A stretch of DNA of 8,043 bases, from positions 1 through 8,043 of the forward strand of contig JADKIX010000006.1 in assembly GCA_016722635.1 (NCBI GenBank), written 5' to 3'. Within the stretch, counting starts at the first letter, position 1, and each line of letters begins with the position of its first letter. Origin of the DNA: Rhodospirillaceae bacterium (lineage in GTDB: Bacteria > Pseudomonadota > Alphaproteobacteria > JAEUKQ01). The notes under the pieces are model-generated. The model was given only the letters and a program-made list of their open reading frames with translations. It did no database searches and had not been told where the DNA came from. Shown one piece after another: positions 7,701 through 8,043 of this stretch. The translations under genes and the position numbers were made by a program.

Positions 7701-8043
7701 TGTTCGTAATCAAACGAGCGCCATCATCAGTTGGTAATAAATAAACAGAAGCACCCTTTTGATTTTTGGCAACTGTCAACGCGTCAAGCCCCGCCATTGG
7801 ATCAAATAGCGCTGGCCCACCAAGTGGCACCACCACCAATTTTTTTTCACTGCCCGCCAATGCGAGATGAGCCGTCCCCGTATCTTTTAACGGATCGGCA
7901 GAAATATCATAACTAACACCGTTGAAAGTAAAACTTCCTTGTGTTGTTGGCACCATTGGTGTTGTTTGCACAATTTTTTGACCCAAAGTTTCTGGCACGG
8001 TTGACGTACCCAACGATGCACGCACCAGTGTGTTACTGGCTCC
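4224..8043 (-). CDS. Gene A: large propeller-like protein of unknown family, 5'-partial and frameshifted
   Basis: I do not recognise this family. The visible part is about 1,270 codons; the start lies beyond the right edge, so no signal peptide can be judged. The composition is beta-rich with many short hydrophobic strands and Gly/Asp turns, which suggests propeller blades (inference). Landmarks in order are GVNRGVAVLK (near 7374-7403), TSTGKSYLIVNGG (near 6783-6821), YAMPLVDE (near 6714-6737), an alanine-rich helical region (6167-6646), WTPWQRVM (near 5927-5950), MMVATGQGRVALIE (near 5567-5608), GRLFVGGEFGVAVF (5348-5389) and the tail GAVYVPGEFGVRVNE before TAA. All but the helical region have counterparts in order in gene B. 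The frame changes at about 7585, 7573, 6688, 5535, 5496, 5152, 5096, 4865 and 4798, mostly in A/T runs. Bridging these leaves no stop codon. Sequencing indels are more likely than gene decay. Confidence 0.85.
4798..5151 (-). CDS. Gene A segment 5, three short frame pieces bridging to the C-terminal part
   Basis: No long open frame spans this stretch, but three consecutive pieces do. The first reads LTRDTLYRLDMNQLEKG (to about 5096). The second reads ISEQDTATRTQANIKDKYLV, VEVASVAKSIDGLANIFDPE and VDLTATANVVACNN (to about 4865). The third reads QPGYNVNDSATLTDDYQKHI and meets the next segment at a short A run (4797-4800), giving QADVTNIFWQQKKDLG. All are hydrophilic, protein-like and free of stops in their own stretch. 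The longer plus-strand frame here is a shadow. Confidence 0.7.
5152..5498 (-). CDS. Gene A segment 4, FVGGEFGV blade
   Basis: The reading returns to the frame of segment 3 after the AAAA run (plus strand) at 5495-5498, giving FSANDADGAGLALGQLG. It then encodes GRLFVGGEFGVAVFVQG, the counterpart of SLMFVGGFGGVVKG in gene B, and a basic stretch (RGKNWRFLRLMKLADDG). Near 5152 one missing T in a TTTT run explains the premature stop. With it, the text continues FLTRDTLYRLDMNQ, matching VLTNKKLYRRALN of gene B. Confidence 0.8.
5534..6689 (-). CDS. Gene A segment 3, helical insertion then WTPWQRVM blades
   Basis: This is the longest uninterrupted stretch. It opens with an alanine-rich region of about 160 residues (6167-6646). 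Strand-rich text with WTPWQRVMGRPEKVYGFDFD, SNFWFVTEDSSQKINTVRVT, LFGLFDFSPDTYGF and MMVATGQGRVALIESGIF follows. The last two thirds align with gene B segments at 2120-2515. It appears to end in a double TAG (5525-5530), but a missing T in the TTTTT run (5533-5537) restores GPFLLVAQPAMFQYEF and moves the reading off those stops. Confidence 0.87.
6167..6646 (-). other. Alanine-rich helical insertion in gene A
   Basis: About 160 residues are rich in Ala, Val, Lys, Gln and Glu and poor in the Gly/aromatic turns seen elsewhere (for example IQDAIKEVDGLANPLT, ALASTILEEIYKYSDRRTAA, DLQKAAKKAVRGMVANNKE). The pattern suggests helices rather than strands. It lies between YAMPL and WTPWQRVM; in gene B the same two landmarks are only about 100 residues apart, so this block is an insertion in gene A. 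Domain identity is unknown. Confidence 0.6.
6688..7572 (-). CDS. Gene A segment 2, strand-rich part with GVNRGVAVLK
   Basis: This is one long open segment. It carries GVNRGVAVLKRS, the strand-like RLFIGLSDV and VCSVLVGKVDANQKITLYPV, an Asn/Thr-rich linker (ENNTNNNNTTT, 6867-6899), and then RTMHTSTGKSYLIVNGG and NTQIYAMPLVDEG. GVNRG, TSTGK and YAMPL all have matches in gene B in the same order. The frame ends at a TTTTT run (6686-6690), where removing one T gives GFVGFDSNGAASVLDF and continues into segment 3. Confidence 0.85.
7584..8043 (-). CDS. Gene A segment 1 (N-terminal side, runs off window)
   Basis: The segment is open to the right edge, starting in mid-gene with codons for GASNTLVRASLGTS. 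It holds beta-strand/turn repeats such as FTFNGVSYDISADPL, HLALAGSEKKLVVVPLGG and SVYLLPTDDGARLI. Gene B has weakly similar text near its N-terminus. Beyond 7590 this frame runs on as an unlikely LLLFRWVYC before a stop. Adding a T to the TTTT run (7583-7586) and one more base near 7573 gives ALIFAAVSxGSIVPVTFKD, which joins the next segment and matches DFVFVAVPDST in gene B. Confidence 0.8.

Overview
The whole window is coding on the minus strand. It holds three consecutive genes in one apparent operon, transcribed right to left: gene A (4224 to beyond 8043, 5' end outside the window), gene B (997-4212) and gene C (975 to beyond 1, 3' end outside the window). No RNA gene, mobile element, CRISPR array or terminator is visible, and no gap between genes exceeds about 21 bases.

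Genes A and B are tandem paralogues. They encode very large, probably exported, beta-rich (propeller-like) proteins. The same landmarks occur in the same order in both: GVNRGVA(V/I)LK, TSTG(K/R)xYLI, YA(M/I)PL, LNE(K/Q)G..WTPxxRVM, MMVA.G...LALIE-like, FVGG.FGV and a nearly identical C-terminus ending in GVRVNE. Each also carries an alanine-rich helical stretch, but at a different point of the shared scaffold. I do not recognise the family by name. Gene C has a signal peptide and clear WD40-type blades (FSPDGRYL, FSSDSR...GHVFVWDL), so it is an exported or periplasmic beta-propeller protein.

None of the three genes is open from end to end in this sequence. I traced about 21 single-base frame changes: 9 in A, 11 in B and 1 in C. 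Most fall in runs of 3-7 identical bases, mainly A/T. Once these are bridged, the reading has no nonsense codon and paralogue similarity continues across the joints, in places without a gap. Homopolymer indels in an unpolished long-read assembly explain this best. Recent pseudogene formation is possible but would also be expected to leave some substitutional stops. The annotation therefore gives the three reconstructed genes plus the individual open segments, so that frames can be followed.

The organism is a bacterium: Shine-Dalgarno-like sites, signal peptides and an operon with almost no spacing. Secreted WD40-type proteins next to large low-similarity paralogue pairs would fit a host-associated lineage such as Dependentiae (TM6), but nothing here proves the taxonomy. 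A reasonable working picture is a surface or periplasmic protein set, two giant paralogues and a WD40 companion, made from one transcript.
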